Assembly: GCA_963804055.1 (NCBI GenBank)
Contig: CAWDOU010000007.1
Coordinates: 15,602-79,601, forward strand
Direction of reading: 5' to 3'
Length of the DNA stretch: 64,000 bases
From: Bog-473 sp963804055
GTDB taxonomy: Bacteria > Actinomycetota > Acidimicrobiia > Acidimicrobiales > RAAP-2
The translations under genes and the position numbers were made by a program. Shown here piece after piece: positions 50,752 to 59,858 of the stretch (position 1 is the first letter of the stretch; each line of letters starts with the position of its first letter). The notes below the pieces were generated by a model. It saw only the letters and a list, made by a program, of their open reading frames with translations, was not told where the DNA came from and made no database searches.

Positions 50752-51573
50752 TCAGGGGCCGGCGGGGTTGCCCGGGGTAGGCACCAGAGGCGGAGCGGGG
50801 ACCGTCATGGCGGGCGCCTCGGTGCCGCCGTCGACTTCGAACACCTTCCCGGTGACCCAGGACGAGGCGTCGGAGGCCAGGTAGAGGACCGCGCAGGCGA
50901 TGTCCTCGGGCTCGCCCGGCCGACCCATGGGCGTGCCGTCGAGGAACTGCTGGCGCAGGGTCTCGTCGGTGAGCACGATGTCGAGGGAGCGTGTCGCCAC
51001 ACCTCCCACGTCAATGGCGTTGACGCGGACACGCGGGGCCAACTCGGGCGCGATGTTGCGCGTCATGCGGTTCAGCGCGGCCTTGGCTGCGCCGTAGGCG
51101 ACGAACATCGTCTGCGTCATGCTGGCCGAGCGCGACGAGATGTTGACCACAGCGCCCGCGCCGACCGTGTCGACCATCTGCCGTGCCGCCAGCTTGGTCA
51201 GGGTCAGCGGTGCCGTCACGTTGAAGGCGAAGGTGCGGGCCATGAAGCCCTCGGTCGTGACCATGGCTGCCCGCGGCATGGCGCCGCCGGCGTTGTTGAC
51301 GAGGATGTCGAGCCGGCCGAACTCCTCGACCGTCCGCGTCACCAGGTGCTCGCAGGCAGCGGCGTCGAGGACGTCGGTCGGCACGACGAGCGCGCGGCGC
51401 CCGAGCGACCGGACCTGCGTGGCCACCTCTTCCAGATCGGACTGCGTGCGGGCCGCGAGGGCCACGTCCGCCCCAGCCTCGGCGAACCCGAGGGCGATCC
51501 CCCTTCCGATCCCCAGCCCGGCCCCGGTGACGATCGCCACCTTGCCGGCGAGGGAGAAGCGGTCGAGGATCAT
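50752..51573 (-). CDS. SDR-family oxidoreductase
   Basis: 273 residues from the ATG at 51573. AIVTGAGLGIGRGIALGFAE is the NAD(P) loop, AARTQSDLEE follows, ILVNNAGGAMPRAA the central motif, NISSRSASMTQTMFVAYGAAK the Ser-Tyr-Lys set, and a Pro-rich tail ends the protein. It overlaps the DapB-like gene upstream (ATGA at 51570-51573), so the two probably act in sequence on one metabolite. Substrate unknown. Confidence 0.88.
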   Translation of the reverse strand: MILDRFSLAGKVAIVTGAGLGIGRGIALGFAEAGADVALAARTQSDLEEVATQVRSLGRRALVVPTDVLDAAACEHLVTRTVEEFGRLDILVNNAGGAMPRAAMVTTEGFMARTFAFNVTAPLTLTKLAARQMVDTVGAGAVVNISSRSASMTQTMFVAYGAAKAALNRMTRNIAPELAPRVRVNAIDVGGVATRSLDIVLTDETLRQQFLDGTPMGRPGEPEDIACAVLYLASDASSWVTGKVFEVDGGTEAPAMTVPAPPLVPTPGNPAGP

Positions 51574-52640
51574 CCCCGCCGGTCCCGATGCACCGCGGGC
51601 GCAGCGCGGCCGGCCACCAGAGGCATCTCCAGGTAGGTGAGGAGTCCGGGCTCGGCCGCGCAGACGTACGGGAGGGCGTTGACGCAGTGCATGGCGGTGG
51701 CGACGACGCCCGGATTGCGGATCAGCCCTTCCTCCACCGTCTTGGGGTGCAGCTTCTTGAAGGTGGTGAGGCAATTGGGGTCGCCCGTGATCTCGACCTC
51801 GAAGCGCTCGCCGTCGGGCCCGAACGTCCAGGCCGGGTCCAGGTCCCGCTCCCCCATCAGCCAGTTGACGGTGGCGGTCACCACCGGTGTGCCGTCGACC
51901 GTGGCCTCCCATGTGAAGCGCTGCGCGGCCACCGTCCCCGGCTGAATGGGGCCGATCGGCGAGTCGATCGGCGCGGTGGCCACCGCCATCTCATGGGTGG
52001 TCTGCAGCTGGGGATCGATGTCGAAGCCCATTTCGTCGGCGACCATGAAGATCGACTGGCGGAAGCCGCCACCGAGCGCGTCGATCATCACACTGGCCCG
52101 GGCCTCCTCCGGCGTCTTGCCGAACAGCATCCAGTCGCGCACCACATCGGGGGCGCCATAGGTCCGGATATCCGAGTACTCCTCCGCCCGGACGTGGGTC
52201 ACCGACCCCGACAGCGCCGAGATCATGAGCGGGAAGCGCTCGGTGATCCCTCCGGGATTGATGCCGGTGCCGTGCAGCGTCACGCCCGCCTTCTTGGCGA
52301 TGGCGTCGAACTTCTGGCGCTCGTCGGGCGGAGGGTAGAACCAGCCCAGCGGGGAGACCACGTTCTTGCCCGACTCCAGGATGGAGGCGACGACGGCCGG
52401 ATCGGCGAAGATCGGGCTGTAGAGCACGCAGTCCGCCTCGGTGGCGAGCAGCGCGTCGACGTCGTTGGTCGCCGTGACCCCGAGGTCCTCGCGTCCGAGC
52501 AACGCGCCGAGGTCCAGACCCTCCTTCTCCGGGCTGTGGACCCAGGCCCCGGCCAGCTCGAGCTCGGGGTGGGCCAGGACCCCCTCCATGGCCGCACGGC
52601 CGACACCGCCGGTGGCCCACTGGATCACTCGATAGCTCAC
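51570..52640 (-). CDS. Dihydrodipicolinate reductase-like NAD(P) oxidoreductase
   Basis: 356 residues. YRVIQWATGGVGRAAMEGVL is the Rossmann start typical of an actinobacterial family related to 2,4-diaminopentanoate dehydrogenase and DapB, with LHGTGINPGGITERFPLMIS as the substrate-side motif. I chose the GTG at 52640 (giving MSYRVIQ, the family start) because AGGA is 8 bases upstream; the ATG at 52646 is too close to it. The reaction is unknown. First of a two-gene unit with the SDR. Confidence 0.85.
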   Translation of the reverse strand: MSYRVIQWATGGVGRAAMEGVLAHPELELAGAWVHSPEKEGLDLGALLGREDLGVTATNDVDALLATEADCVLYSPIFADPAVVASILESGKNVVSPLGWFYPPPDERQKFDAIAKKAGVTLHGTGINPGGITERFPLMISALSGSVTHVRAEEYSDIRTYGAPDVVRDWMLFGKTPEEARASVMIDALGGGFRQSIFMVADEMGFDIDPQLQTTHEMAVATAPIDSPIGPIQPGTVAAQRFTWEATVDGTPVVTATVNWLMGERDLDPAWTFGPDGERFEVEITGDPNCLTTFKKLHPKTVEEGLIRNPGVVATAMHCVNALPYVCAAEPGLLTYLEMPLVAGRAAPAVHRDRRG

Positions 52641-52722
52641 GGGCATCGTCCTTTGGTCGGCGGCACGGAAACGGTGGGAATGATGCCACCTCTCCGCCGA
52701 TCGCCGGTGGCCCGTCCCCGGG

Positions 52723-53028
52723 TCAGCCCCCGGGCGTGTGGTGCGCCACGAGCTCGATCCAGGTCACGCTGGTCGGAGGGCCTTCGATGCCGCCCTCGAC
52801 GAGCGCCGCGCCGAGACGACCCTCCATGAAACTGGCCTGGTGCTCGGGCGTGTCCCAGATTTCGGTGACCACCAGGTGGCCGTCCTCGTTGAGGCCGGCT
52901 GCGTGGACCTGCAGCCCGTCGGGCCAGTCGCCCGAGCCGGTCGCCGGGTCGATGCCGAGCACCGCGTTGACGGCGTCGTATTCCTTCGTCGTGACACCCT
53001 CGAACTCGAGGATCAGCTGTGCAGTCAT
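52723..53028 (-). CDS. Small dimeric alpha-beta-barrel-like protein
   Basis: 101 residues. The pattern LILEFEGVTTKEYDAVNAVL, VHAAGLNEDGHLVVTEIWDT and HQASFMEGRLGAALVEGG fits antibiotic monooxygenase/EthD-like barrel proteins, in which two subunits form the barrel. Function unknown. GGAGG lies 6 bases before the ATG. It stands between the DapB-like and DUF488 genes, all on the minus strand, but the gaps (83 and 88 bases) do not show an operon. Confidence 0.75.
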   Translation of the reverse strand: MTAQLILEFEGVTTKEYDAVNAVLGIDPATGSGDWPDGLQVHAAGLNEDGHLVVTEIWDTPEHQASFMEGRLGAALVEGGIEGPPTSVTWIELVAHHTPGG

Positions 53029-53116
53029 GGCATGCCTCCGATGTTGGATGAAGCCTGGAGCGCCATTATGGCCCCAGCCACCTCTGTGTCACCTGGGAAT
53101 TGAGTGACAGTCCGCT

Positions 53117-53491
53117 TCAATTCGGGCCGCCGAGCACGTCGAGGAGCACCTCGGCCGCAGAGTGGTCGACGTCGCGGGTCGCCGTGACGAGGATCACCCC
53201 GTCCTGGGCCGCCAGCGCGCGGAGGCGGGCGAGGGCGGGGGCAGCCGGCGCCTGCGCCAGCTCGGAGCGGTAGCGGGACGCGAACGCCTCGAACTTGGCG
53301 GGATCGTGCCCGTACCAACGCCGGAGTTCGGTGCTGGGCGCCACCTCTTTCATCCAGTCGTCGAACGGCGCGTCGGCCTTGGCGATCCCTCTCGGCCACA
53401 AGCGGTCGACCAGGACTCTGCTGCGGCCGCCGGCGGGGATGTCCTCGTAGACGCGCCGGAGCTCGACCCCGGGGCGCCCACCCCCGCTCAC
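53117..53491 (-). CDS. DUF488 protein
   Basis: 124 residues. VELRRVYEDIPAGGRSRVLV, DRLWPRGIAKADAPFDDWMK and APSTELRRWYGHDPAKFEAF are the core of the DUF488 family (YeaO-like), with the DRLWPRG motif intact. Its function is not established. The GTG overlaps the stop of the PhyH-family gene (GTGA at 53488-53491), so it is made with that oxygenase. Confidence 0.9.
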   Translation of the reverse strand: MSGGGRPGVELRRVYEDIPAGGRSRVLVDRLWPRGIAKADAPFDDWMKEVAPSTELRRWYGHDPAKFEAFASRYRSELAQAPAAPALARLRALAAQDGVILVTATRDVDHSAAEVLLDVLGGPN

Positions 53492-54357
53492 ACCGACGCG
53501 TCCCGATACGGCGCGAGGTCGATGCCGGGGTACCGGTCGGCCACGCCGGCGAGGGTCTCCTCGGACCAGTACGGGTCACCGGGGCGCGGGAACCCGAAGA
53601 GATCGCGCTCGCGGACGCCGCACTGTGGGATGAACCGGGCCCAGCGCTCGGGTGACTGCTTGGGCCATGCCATTTTGCCGCCCCAGGTCGTCCCGCGCAC
53701 CTGGAAGTCGGCGAGGAGGGAGAAGCGGGAGCGCCCGGCGCCCGTCATCTGCGAACCGCGGTGCAGGATGTCGGTCCGGTAGACGAGGAGGCTGCCGGCC
53801 GGCCCCGTGCAGGTCACCTCGGCGTCGGCGAGGGAGCCGAACGGCACGTAGAGCGGCGTGTAGGGCACGTCCTTGCCGTCCTCGTACGGCACGATGCACG
53901 TCGGCCCGTCCTGCTCGGTGACGTCGGACAGGTAGACGAACGTCGTCAGCTGCGTGTAGCGGGCCTCGGGGCGCGGCACCACGAGGCTGTGACTCCCGTA
54001 GTCGCGATGCAGCGGCTGGTCGTAGTTCACGGCACCGGCGTACTTGGCCCAGAGCTCCACCTTGTACAGGTGCAGGTCCGTCGTCTCGAGGTACCGCTCG
54101 GCCGCATCCACCAGGTCCGGGTGCACGGCCAACCGGTTGAGATCCCACGAGCGGTAGGGAAACTCCTCCACCCCGGCGAACTGGCTGGCTGCGTAGCGCT
54201 CGAACGCGGCCGGGTCGGCGAAATAGTCCTCCGGGCGGGGGAAGTGCAGCCAGAGGGCCTCTTGGGCCGCGGCCAACTCGCCCTCGTCGAGGAACCCTTC
54301 CACGAGCGCGAACCCGCGCTGGCGCACCTCGGACAGCGTGGCGTCGGAGACCCGCAT
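53488..54357 (-). CDS. Phytanoyl-CoA dioxygenase (PhyH) family protein
   Basis: 289 residues. The Fe(II) site HxD is in PLHRDYGSHSLVVPR and the distal His in DILHRGSQMTGAGRSRFSL, with the 2-oxoglutarate-binding Arg close by. FALVEGFLDEGELAAAQEAL is the family N-terminus. It should hydroxylate an unknown substrate using 2-oxoglutarate and O2. TAAGGT lies 8 bases before the ATG. Divergent from the alcohol dehydrogenase gene, and possibly functionally linked through it. Confidence 0.88.
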   Translation of the reverse strand: MRVSDATLSEVRQRGFALVEGFLDEGELAAAQEALWLHFPRPEDYFADPAAFERYAASQFAGVEEFPYRSWDLNRLAVHPDLVDAAERYLETTDLHLYKVELWAKYAGAVNYDQPLHRDYGSHSLVVPRPEARYTQLTTFVYLSDVTEQDGPTCIVPYEDGKDVPYTPLYVPFGSLADAEVTCTGPAGSLLVYRTDILHRGSQMTGAGRSRFSLLADFQVRGTTWGGKMAWPKQSPERWARFIPQCGVRERDLFGFPRPGDPYWSEETLAGVADRYPGIDLAPYRDASV

Positions 54358-54365
54358 GAACGGGC

Positions 54366-54413
54366 ACCTTACCGAGGTTCTCCCGCGAGGCCGATGTCCG
54401 CCGCGCCTACGCT
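54366..54413. promoter_or_regulatory. Divergent leaderless-type -10 pair
   Basis: TAAGGT (minus, 54366-54371) lies 8 bases before the PhyH ATG and TACGCT (plus, 54408-54413) lies 6 bases before the dehydrogenase ATG at 54420. Confidence 0.5.
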
Positions 54414-54419
54414 CACGCC

Positions 54420-55601
54420 ATGCGCGCAGTGGTCTTCGACATGGTGGACCCCGAATTCCCCGCCTCCCTGTCCGACATCCCCGAGCCGGTGCTGCCGGGG
54501 CCGTCCTGGGCCCGGGTGGCCGTCACGACCGGAGGCATCTGCGGCAGCGACCTCCACCTGTTCGCGCACAACACCGGCCCGTCCCCCACCCTGGCGTCCA
54601 TCGGGACCTTTCCCTTCGTGCTCGGCCACGAGACGGCCGGACGCGTCGTGGAGGCGGGACCCAACTGCTCGGTCGCCGTCGGGACGAGAGTGGTGCTCGA
54701 CCCGTGCATCCCCTGCCTCCCGCGCGGGATCGACCCGCCCTGCGCCAACTGCGCCCGGGGCTGGACCTCCTCCTGCCTGAACCTGGACAGTCGCATCGTC
54801 AGCTCGGGCCGGTCGTTGGGGTACACGCAGGACATGGGCGGGGGCTGGGCGGACAGCGTGCTGGCCCACGACTCCATGCTCCACCCGATGCCGGACGCGA
54901 TCGAGGACCGCGGCGCCAGCCTCTACGAGCCCGTGTCCATCGCCTGTCACGGCCTGCTGCGTGCAGGGCCGGTCGACGGCGAGCCCGTCCTGATCGTCGG
55001 CGCGGGCATCATCGGGTTGGCCTCGCTCGCCGCGTTGCGCGGGCTGTTCCCGGACTGCCCGGTGACGGTGGTGGCCCGCCATGCACACCAGGCCGAAGCG
55101 GCGCGCGCCTGCGGCGCGGACCACGTCGTCGTGAGCGACCCCGACAACGGGCACTGGGAGGAGTTGGCGTCGCTGAGCGGCTCGCGCGTGGTCGGCCGCA
55201 AGCGGCACCAGATGCTCATGGGCGGGTTCCCCTTCGTGATCGAAGCGGTGGGGTCTCCGGGCTCGGTCACCGAGGCGCTGCGCGCCGTGGCACACCGCGG
55301 CAGCGTGCTGCTCCTGGGGGCGGCGGGCATCAGCGAGGTCGACCTCACGCCGATCTGGTACAAGGAGGCGGCGCTGGTCGGCTCCATCGACCACACGGTG
55401 GACGCGCATTCGGCGCCCGGGCTGGCCGGCGGGCCGAGCCGGCACTCCGTCGACCGGGCGCTCGACGTCCTGGCCGCCGGCCTCCTGCCCCATGCCGTGG
55501 TCGTGACGCACGAGTTCGCGCTCGAGGACTACCGCGAGGCGATCGGCGCCGCCATCGACCGGAACACGTCGCACGCCATCAAGGTGGTCTTCCGGCCGTG
55601 A
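54420..55601 (+). CDS. Zinc-dependent alcohol dehydrogenase (MDR family)
   Basis: 393 residues. Catalytic zinc ligands lie in TTGGICGSDLHLF and FVLGHETAGRVVEAG; the structural zinc Cys cluster is LDPCIPCLPRGIDPPCANC followed by Cys in SSC, a longer spacing than usual. The cofactor fold is PVLIVGAGIIGLASLAALRG. It oxidises an alcohol or polyol with NAD(P). An insertion GSRVVGRKRHQMLMGG sits in the cofactor domain. Substrate unknown; it may use the product of the divergent oxygenase. Confidence 0.9.
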   Translation: MRAVVFDMVDPEFPASLSDIPEPVLPGPSWARVAVTTGGICGSDLHLFAHNTGPSPTLASIGTFPFVLGHETAGRVVEAGPNCSVAVGTRVVLDPCIPCLPRGIDPPCANCARGWTSSCLNLDSRIVSSGRSLGYTQDMGGGWADSVLAHDSMLHPMPDAIEDRGASLYEPVSIACHGLLRAGPVDGEPVLIVGAGIIGLASLAALRGLFPDCPVTVVARHAHQAEAARACGADHVVVSDPDNGHWEELASLSGSRVVGRKRHQMLMGGFPFVIEAVGSPGSVTEALRAVAHRGSVLLLGAAGISEVDLTPIWYKEAALVGSIDHTVDAHSAPGLAGGPSRHSVDRALDVLAAGLLPHAVVVTHEFALEDYREAIGAAIDRNTSHAIKVVFRP

Positions 55602-55727
55602 CCCCGGAGCGATCGGCTCCCCGATGCCGGCGGCTCCCTGAAGAACACTTCGGCTCTGGTCCGATCTGCGGCCGTCCTACAGCATGGTGTCGGTGAGACC
55701 TGCAACGAGAGGTGGCCGCGTCGGGCA

Positions 55728-56204
55728 ATGGGCCGTTGGGCCTCGCAAGCTCCACCGGGACGGACCGTTCTCCTCGTGATGCGACCCGGGAACACATCGA
55801 ACGTCCCCCCACACGGCGAGGTCATCGACTGCGCCACCCTCTACCTGTGCCGTCAGGGACCGCGCTGGGTCGTCGTCATGGAGTCGCCGCGCTTCAGTGG
55901 CGCCGTGTCGTTCAGCCACCCGGGCCGCGACAGTACGGACGCCCGCTTCGCGTTGCTCTCCAGTGCCCGCGAGGCCTGCCCCGACGCGGCCATCATGCAC
56001 ACCGACGGCGCCCTCACCTCCGAGGACTACGAGTGGCGGGTCGAGGTACGGGGCATCGCGCCGCGACGGGGCGACCTCGGGGTCGCGCTGCAGCGCGCCC
56101 TGTCCGCGACGTCGGCCGACGAGGCCGACGTGCTGCCGACGGTCGGCCGGCGCTGCCACTGGGGACACAGCGCGTCGTTCCCGGGCCGTCCGCGCTCGTT
56201 CTGA
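55728..56204 (+). CDS. Uncharacterised protein
   Basis: Up to 158 residues, not recognised. A possible mixed alpha/beta core is suggested by EVIDCATLYLCRQGPRWVVV, SFSHPGRDSTDARFALLSSA and YEWRVEVRGIAPRRGDLGVA. No signal or membrane helix. Start uncertain: the ATG at 55728 or one at 55779, neither with a good ribosome binding site. Codon use (G/C third positions) is consistent with translation. It converges on the TauD gene with 21 bases between. Confidence 0.55.
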   Translation: MGRWASQAPPGRTVLLVMRPGNTSNVPPHGEVIDCATLYLCRQGPRWVVVMESPRFSGAVSFSHPGRDSTDARFALLSSAREACPDAAIMHTDGALTSEDYEWRVEVRGIAPRRGDLGVALQRALSATSADEADVLPTVGRRCHWGHSASFPGRPRSF

Positions 56205-56225
56205 TTCCCGGCGGCCCGACGCTGC

Positions 56226-57095
56226 TCAACCCACGCCGAGCGGTGGCGCGCCCTTCACGCTGGTGCGGTACATCTCGCGCCGGACGCCCGAGTAGTCGTT
56301 GAGGGCATTGTGCATGGTGCAGCGGTTGTCCCAGATGGCCAGCGTCCCCGGTGACCAGCGCAGGCGGCACGTGAAGTTCTCGTTGATGCTGTTCCGATAG
56401 AGGTGCGCCAGCAGCGGCGCCGACTCCTCCTTCGTCCACCCCTCGAAGCGGGTCGTGTAGACGGGGTTGAGGTACAGCGCAGCCCTCCCCGTCACCGGGT
56501 GGACCGTCACGGCCGGATGGGCCTGTTCGGCGTACGCCTCCACCGACGGGGCGATGGCCATTGAGGTGAGATCCTTCACCTGGTCGAGGAGGCCGCCCGT
56601 GCCGTAGGCCAGGCCCGCCGAGTGCACGGCCGACAAGCCCTGCAGGGTCGACCTCAGGCCACGCGACAGGCTCTCGTAGGCGAGGTACTGGTTCGACCAC
56701 ACGGTGTCACCGCCGTAGCTGGGGACGTCCCAGGCGTGCAGGAGCGTGTACGCGGGCGGTGCGGCCAGATAGCTCAGGTCACTGTGCCACACGTTGGCGA
56801 AGTTGAGGACGTCGTCGGCTTCCTTGACGACCCGGATCACGTAGGGGCGGTCCTCGAGCGGGTCGACGAAGGGCGTGACGTCGCGGCCACCCAACAGGTC
56901 GGTCACCCGCTCGAGGACGTCGAGGTCGAGCGCCTGCCCGGGCAGGAAGACGACGAGATGCTCGGCCAGGGCGCGGCGCAGCCCGTCGAGCTCGTCCGTC
57001 TCGGACACCTGTTCCAGGTCGAGGCCGGTGACGGCCGCACCGAGCGCGCCCGCGGTCGGCTCGACCGTGAGCGTGCCGCGCCCTGTCGTCGTCAC
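56226..57095 (-). CDS. TauD/TfdA-family 2-oxoglutarate dioxygenase
   Basis: 289 residues from the GTG at 57095, 2 bases after the amidohydrolase stop. GALGAAVTGLDLEQVSETDE and EHLVVFLPGQALDLDVLERV are the family start; the Fe(II) site is NVWHSDLSYLAAPPAYTLLH, and TMHNALNDYSGVRREMYRTS gives the distal His and the 2-oxoglutarate Arg. Members remove sulfonate, aryloxy or other groups by hydroxylation. Co-transcribed with an amidohydrolase, suggesting a small two-step degradative unit. Confidence 0.92.
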   Translation of the reverse strand: MTTTGRGTLTVEPTAGALGAAVTGLDLEQVSETDELDGLRRALAEHLVVFLPGQALDLDVLERVTDLLGGRDVTPFVDPLEDRPYVIRVVKEADDVLNFANVWHSDLSYLAAPPAYTLLHAWDVPSYGGDTVWSNQYLAYESLSRGLRSTLQGLSAVHSAGLAYGTGGLLDQVKDLTSMAIAPSVEAYAEQAHPAVTVHPVTGRAALYLNPVYTTRFEGWTKEESAPLLAHLYRNSINENFTCRLRWSPGTLAIWDNRCTMHNALNDYSGVRREMYRTSVKGAPPLGVG

Positions 57096-57097
57096 GT

Positions 57098-58228
57098 TCA
57101 GGCGATCCCGAGCAGCTCGGCTCCGTTGCGCCAGAAGAAGCGCTCCCTGGTCGACTCGTCGAAGCCCGCCACCGCGTCGCCGAACGCCTCGAAGGGTCGC
57201 TTGCCGCCTTCGGGGTGCGGATAGTCGGTCGAGAACATGAAGAGCTCGGGGCCACACTGCTCAATCAGCCACGCCGTGTCCTCGAAGGGGAAGGGCGTGA
57301 AGCGAACCTGGCGGCGCAGGTACTCCGAGGGAAGGAGCGTCAGCTCCTGCAGCGCCGGCTCGAACTTGGAGAACGAGCGGAGGGCATGGTCGACGTTGCG
57401 GAGCAGTCCGGGCACCCAGCTCGCCCCGAGCTCGATGGCCGCTCCCCGCAGGTCAGGAAAGCGCTCAAAGACCCCGTCGAGTGCCATGCAGGCGAGAAAG
57501 CGCTCGGGCGAGTGGTGCAGGACCGGGAAGTCCTTGGACCGCAGGTTCTCACCGCCGCCCAGCCAGTCCTTGGGCCGCGGCCGGCCGTTGTTGTGGAAGG
57601 CCTTGGGCAGGAGCTTCCCACCGCCCACGTGGAGCACGAACGGCACGCCCGCCTCGGCCAGGGCGGCCCAGATCGGCTCCACGTCCACGTGGGTGGGCGA
57701 GAAGTCACCCGGCGCGTCGGACGGGACCCACATGGCCGCGATGCCGTCGTGCAGCGCGCGCTCGAGCGCGAGAAGGGCTCGCTCGGGGTCGTTGAGCGGA
57801 AGGTAGCCGACGGCCTTGAGCCGCGGATCCGCCGTGCAGAAGGCGCGCATGGCGCGATTGAGGGCCTCGGTCCCGCCGTAGAGCACGTCGGGGTCCTTGC
57901 TGCGGGCGAAGTGGCCGAGCGCGAAGGTCGGGAACACGAGCTGGGCCTCGATCGACAACGCAGTGAGCACACGGGAGCGAACCTCGGGGTCGAGGGCGCC
58001 CGGCGCCATCCAGCCCTTGGGCCCCTGCAGAACCTCGGGCCCGATGTCCTGCCCCCTGTGGCCGTCCCACAGCGACGGCAGCTTCGCCATCAGCTCGGCC
58101 GCACCACTTCCCGCCCCCTCCAGACCGAGGGAACCGAGGCGCTCGCGGACCCCCTCCTCGGCGTAGGAGGAGAGCCACTCGGGCGTCTCCATCAGGTGGC
58201 TGTCGGCGTCGAAGATCGCAGTATCCAT
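57098..58228 (-). CDS. Amidohydrolase-2 family protein
   Basis: 376 residues. AIFDADSHLMETPEWL gives the DxH metal motif, VLHVGGGKLLP the central His, GAAIELGASWVPGLLRNVDH the conserved segment and FSTDYPHPEGGKRPFEAF the catalytic Asp. Same branch as the gene at 43727-44896. A purine run GGGGGA lies 3 bases before the ATG. Upstream gene of a pair with the TauD-type dioxygenase; one may prepare the substrate of the other. Confidence 0.88.
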   Translation of the reverse strand: MDTAIFDADSHLMETPEWLSSYAEEGVRERLGSLGLEGAGSGAAELMAKLPSLWDGHRGQDIGPEVLQGPKGWMAPGALDPEVRSRVLTALSIEAQLVFPTFALGHFARSKDPDVLYGGTEALNRAMRAFCTADPRLKAVGYLPLNDPERALLALERALHDGIAAMWVPSDAPGDFSPTHVDVEPIWAALAEAGVPFVLHVGGGKLLPKAFHNNGRPRPKDWLGGGENLRSKDFPVLHHSPERFLACMALDGVFERFPDLRGAAIELGASWVPGLLRNVDHALRSFSKFEPALQELTLLPSEYLRRQVRFTPFPFEDTAWLIEQCGPELFMFSTDYPHPEGGKRPFEAFGDAVAGFDESTRERFFWRNGAELLGIA

Positions 58229-58388
58229 GGGTCCCCCGATGGCGCACGTCGTTGCTCGAGAGCGTAGACCCGGCAGTGGGCGGCGGGTCCGGACAGCGAG
58301 GTCGTGGTGCCCAGCGACCCGACATGGAGGACTTTCGGAGCCTGCGGCACTGGCCGTTGCGGTGGCGTGCCGGCCCGGAGCGCCTGTG

Positions 58389-58435
58389 AAAAGTGCCTTT
58401 TGGCCCTTGGTACTTTTGCCGGTCGTGCCTACTCT
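58389..58435 (+). promoter_or_regulatory. Promoter with overlapping inverted repeat
   Basis: TTGGTA (58407-58412), 17 bases, TACTCT (58430-58435) is a good sigma-70 type match. AAAAGTGCC (58389-58397) and GGTACTTTT (58409-58417) form an inverted repeat covering the -35, and GCCCTT/AAGGGC flank the -10. A regulator site is likely. The leader to the ATG at 58507 is ~65 bases. Confidence 0.55.
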
Positions 58436-58506
58436 CACAAAGGGCAAAGCGGCGAGCTGGCACTGCGACTGACGGTCGCTCCAGCCGTGTCCATGGGAGG
58501 AATCAG

Positions 58507-59817
58507 ATGGGGCTTGAGGCTCGCGCCCCGGAGGGCCACACGCGGGGGGCGGCCGGCGGCCGGCGGGACGAGGGCCGCGACACGTGGCCGGTCCCCGCTC
58601 GCGCCTCCTCCAGTGGCCCGCTCCAGGTCGAGGTCGTCTTCCCTGCCTACAACGAAGCGCCGAATCTCGAGGCGAGTGTCAGGCGGCTCCGCCGGTACCT
58701 CGACGACTCCTTCCCGTTTCGGACCGTGGTCACCATCGTCGACAACGGGAGCACCGACGACACGCCCCTCGTGGCGCGACGGTTGGCTTCAACGCTGTCG
58801 GGCGTCCGCGCTCTGACTCTGGCGCGCAAGGGCCGTGGCCATGCGCTTCGCACGGCCTGGTCGGCCAGCGAGGCCGACGTGGTCGCGTACATGGACGTGG
58901 ACCTCTCCACCTCGCTTTCGGGCCTCCTCCCCCTTGTCGGCTCGGTCGTGTCCGGCCACAGCGACCTGGCCGTCGGCACCCGTTTGGCCCCCGGCTCCCA
59001 GGTGGAGCGCGGACCGAAGCGCGAGCTGATCTCGCGGGCGTACAGCCACCTCGTGCGCTTCTGTTTGCGCAGCCACGTGTCCGACTTCCAGTGCGGCTTC
59101 AAGGCCATCCGGCGAACGTGTGCACTGGAGATCCTGCCGCTGATTGAGGACGACGGATGGTTCTTCGACACAGAGCTGATCGTCACGGCGGAGCGGCTCG
59201 GCCTCCGGGTCTCGGAGACTCCGGTCGACTGGAGCGACGATCCTGACTCGTCGGTGCACCTCCTGCACACTGCGCTCGAGGACCTTCGTGGAATCTGGCG
59301 CATGAGCTGGAGCCGCCGCCTCGGGCACTCACCGTCGACACACGCTCCCGCGCCACCGACGCCGGACCAGGCCTCCGCGGAGCAGTTGCTGTCGTTCGCC
59401 GGCGTCGGGGTGCTCAGCACTCTCGGTTACCTTCTCCTCTTCGCCGCCGGATGGTCGGCCCTCGGGCCCTGGCTGGCGAACGCCGTGGCGCTCGCCCTTT
59501 GCACGCTCGTCAACACCGCACTGCACCGCTCGTTGGCCGGGCGTTCGCGCCGCGACACTGCAGGCTCGACCGGGAGACCGTCCTTCCTGACCGTCGTGGC
59601 CGTGCTCTACTGCGTGAGCCTGGTCGCAACGACGGCAGCCATCGCGGTAGCCAACGCGCTGGTCGGGCCGTCACTGATCGGCGATGCCGTCGCGGCCACG
59701 CTGGCGAGCTGCGTTGCCGCGCTCCTCCGTTTCTCCCTCCTGCGCGGCTGGGCCTTTCCTCCGGCCGCGCTCTCGCCCGAGCGCGACGTCGCGGACGCTC
59801 TGACGCCTCGGGTGTGA
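58507..59817 (+). CDS. GT2 glycosyltransferase fused to a GtrA-like membrane domain
   Basis: 436 residues from the ATG at 58507, which follows GGGAGGA by 5 bases. Residues ~40-270 are a dolichyl-phosphate-mannose-synthase-like GT2: VEVVFPAYNEAPNLEASVRR, VDNGSTDDT, YMDVDLSTSLSG (catalytic DxD-like) and FQCGFKAIRR. Residues ~295-425 hold four helices (LLSFAGVGVLSTLGYLLLFA, WLANAVALALCTLVNTALHR, TVVAVLYCVSLVATTAAIAV, VAATLASCVAALLRFSLLRG) of the GtrA type. It should charge a polyprenyl phosphate with a sugar and flip it. The transferase downstream would use that lipid-linked sugar. Confidence 0.92.
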   Translation: MGLEARAPEGHTRGAAGGRRDEGRDTWPVPARASSSGPLQVEVVFPAYNEAPNLEASVRRLRRYLDDSFPFRTVVTIVDNGSTDDTPLVARRLASTLSGVRALTLARKGRGHALRTAWSASEADVVAYMDVDLSTSLSGLLPLVGSVVSGHSDLAVGTRLAPGSQVERGPKRELISRAYSHLVRFCLRSHVSDFQCGFKAIRRTCALEILPLIEDDGWFFDTELIVTAERLGLRVSETPVDWSDDPDSSVHLLHTALEDLRGIWRMSWSRRLGHSPSTHAPAPPTPDQASAEQLLSFAGVGVLSTLGYLLLFAAGWSALGPWLANAVALALCTLVNTALHRSLAGRSRRDTAGSTGRPSFLTVVAVLYCVSLVATTAAIAVANALVGPSLIGDAVAATLASCVAALLRFSLLRGWAFPPAALSPERDVADALTPRV

Positions 59818-59842
59818 CGCCAAGCCCTCGGACCCGACCCCA

Positions 59843-59848
59843 TACGAT
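59843..59848 (+). promoter_or_regulatory. -10 element for the GT39-like gene
   Basis: TACGAT, 10 bases before the ATG at 59859; it could give the second gene its own transcript. Confidence 0.35.
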
Positions 59849-59858
59849 GATCCCCGCC

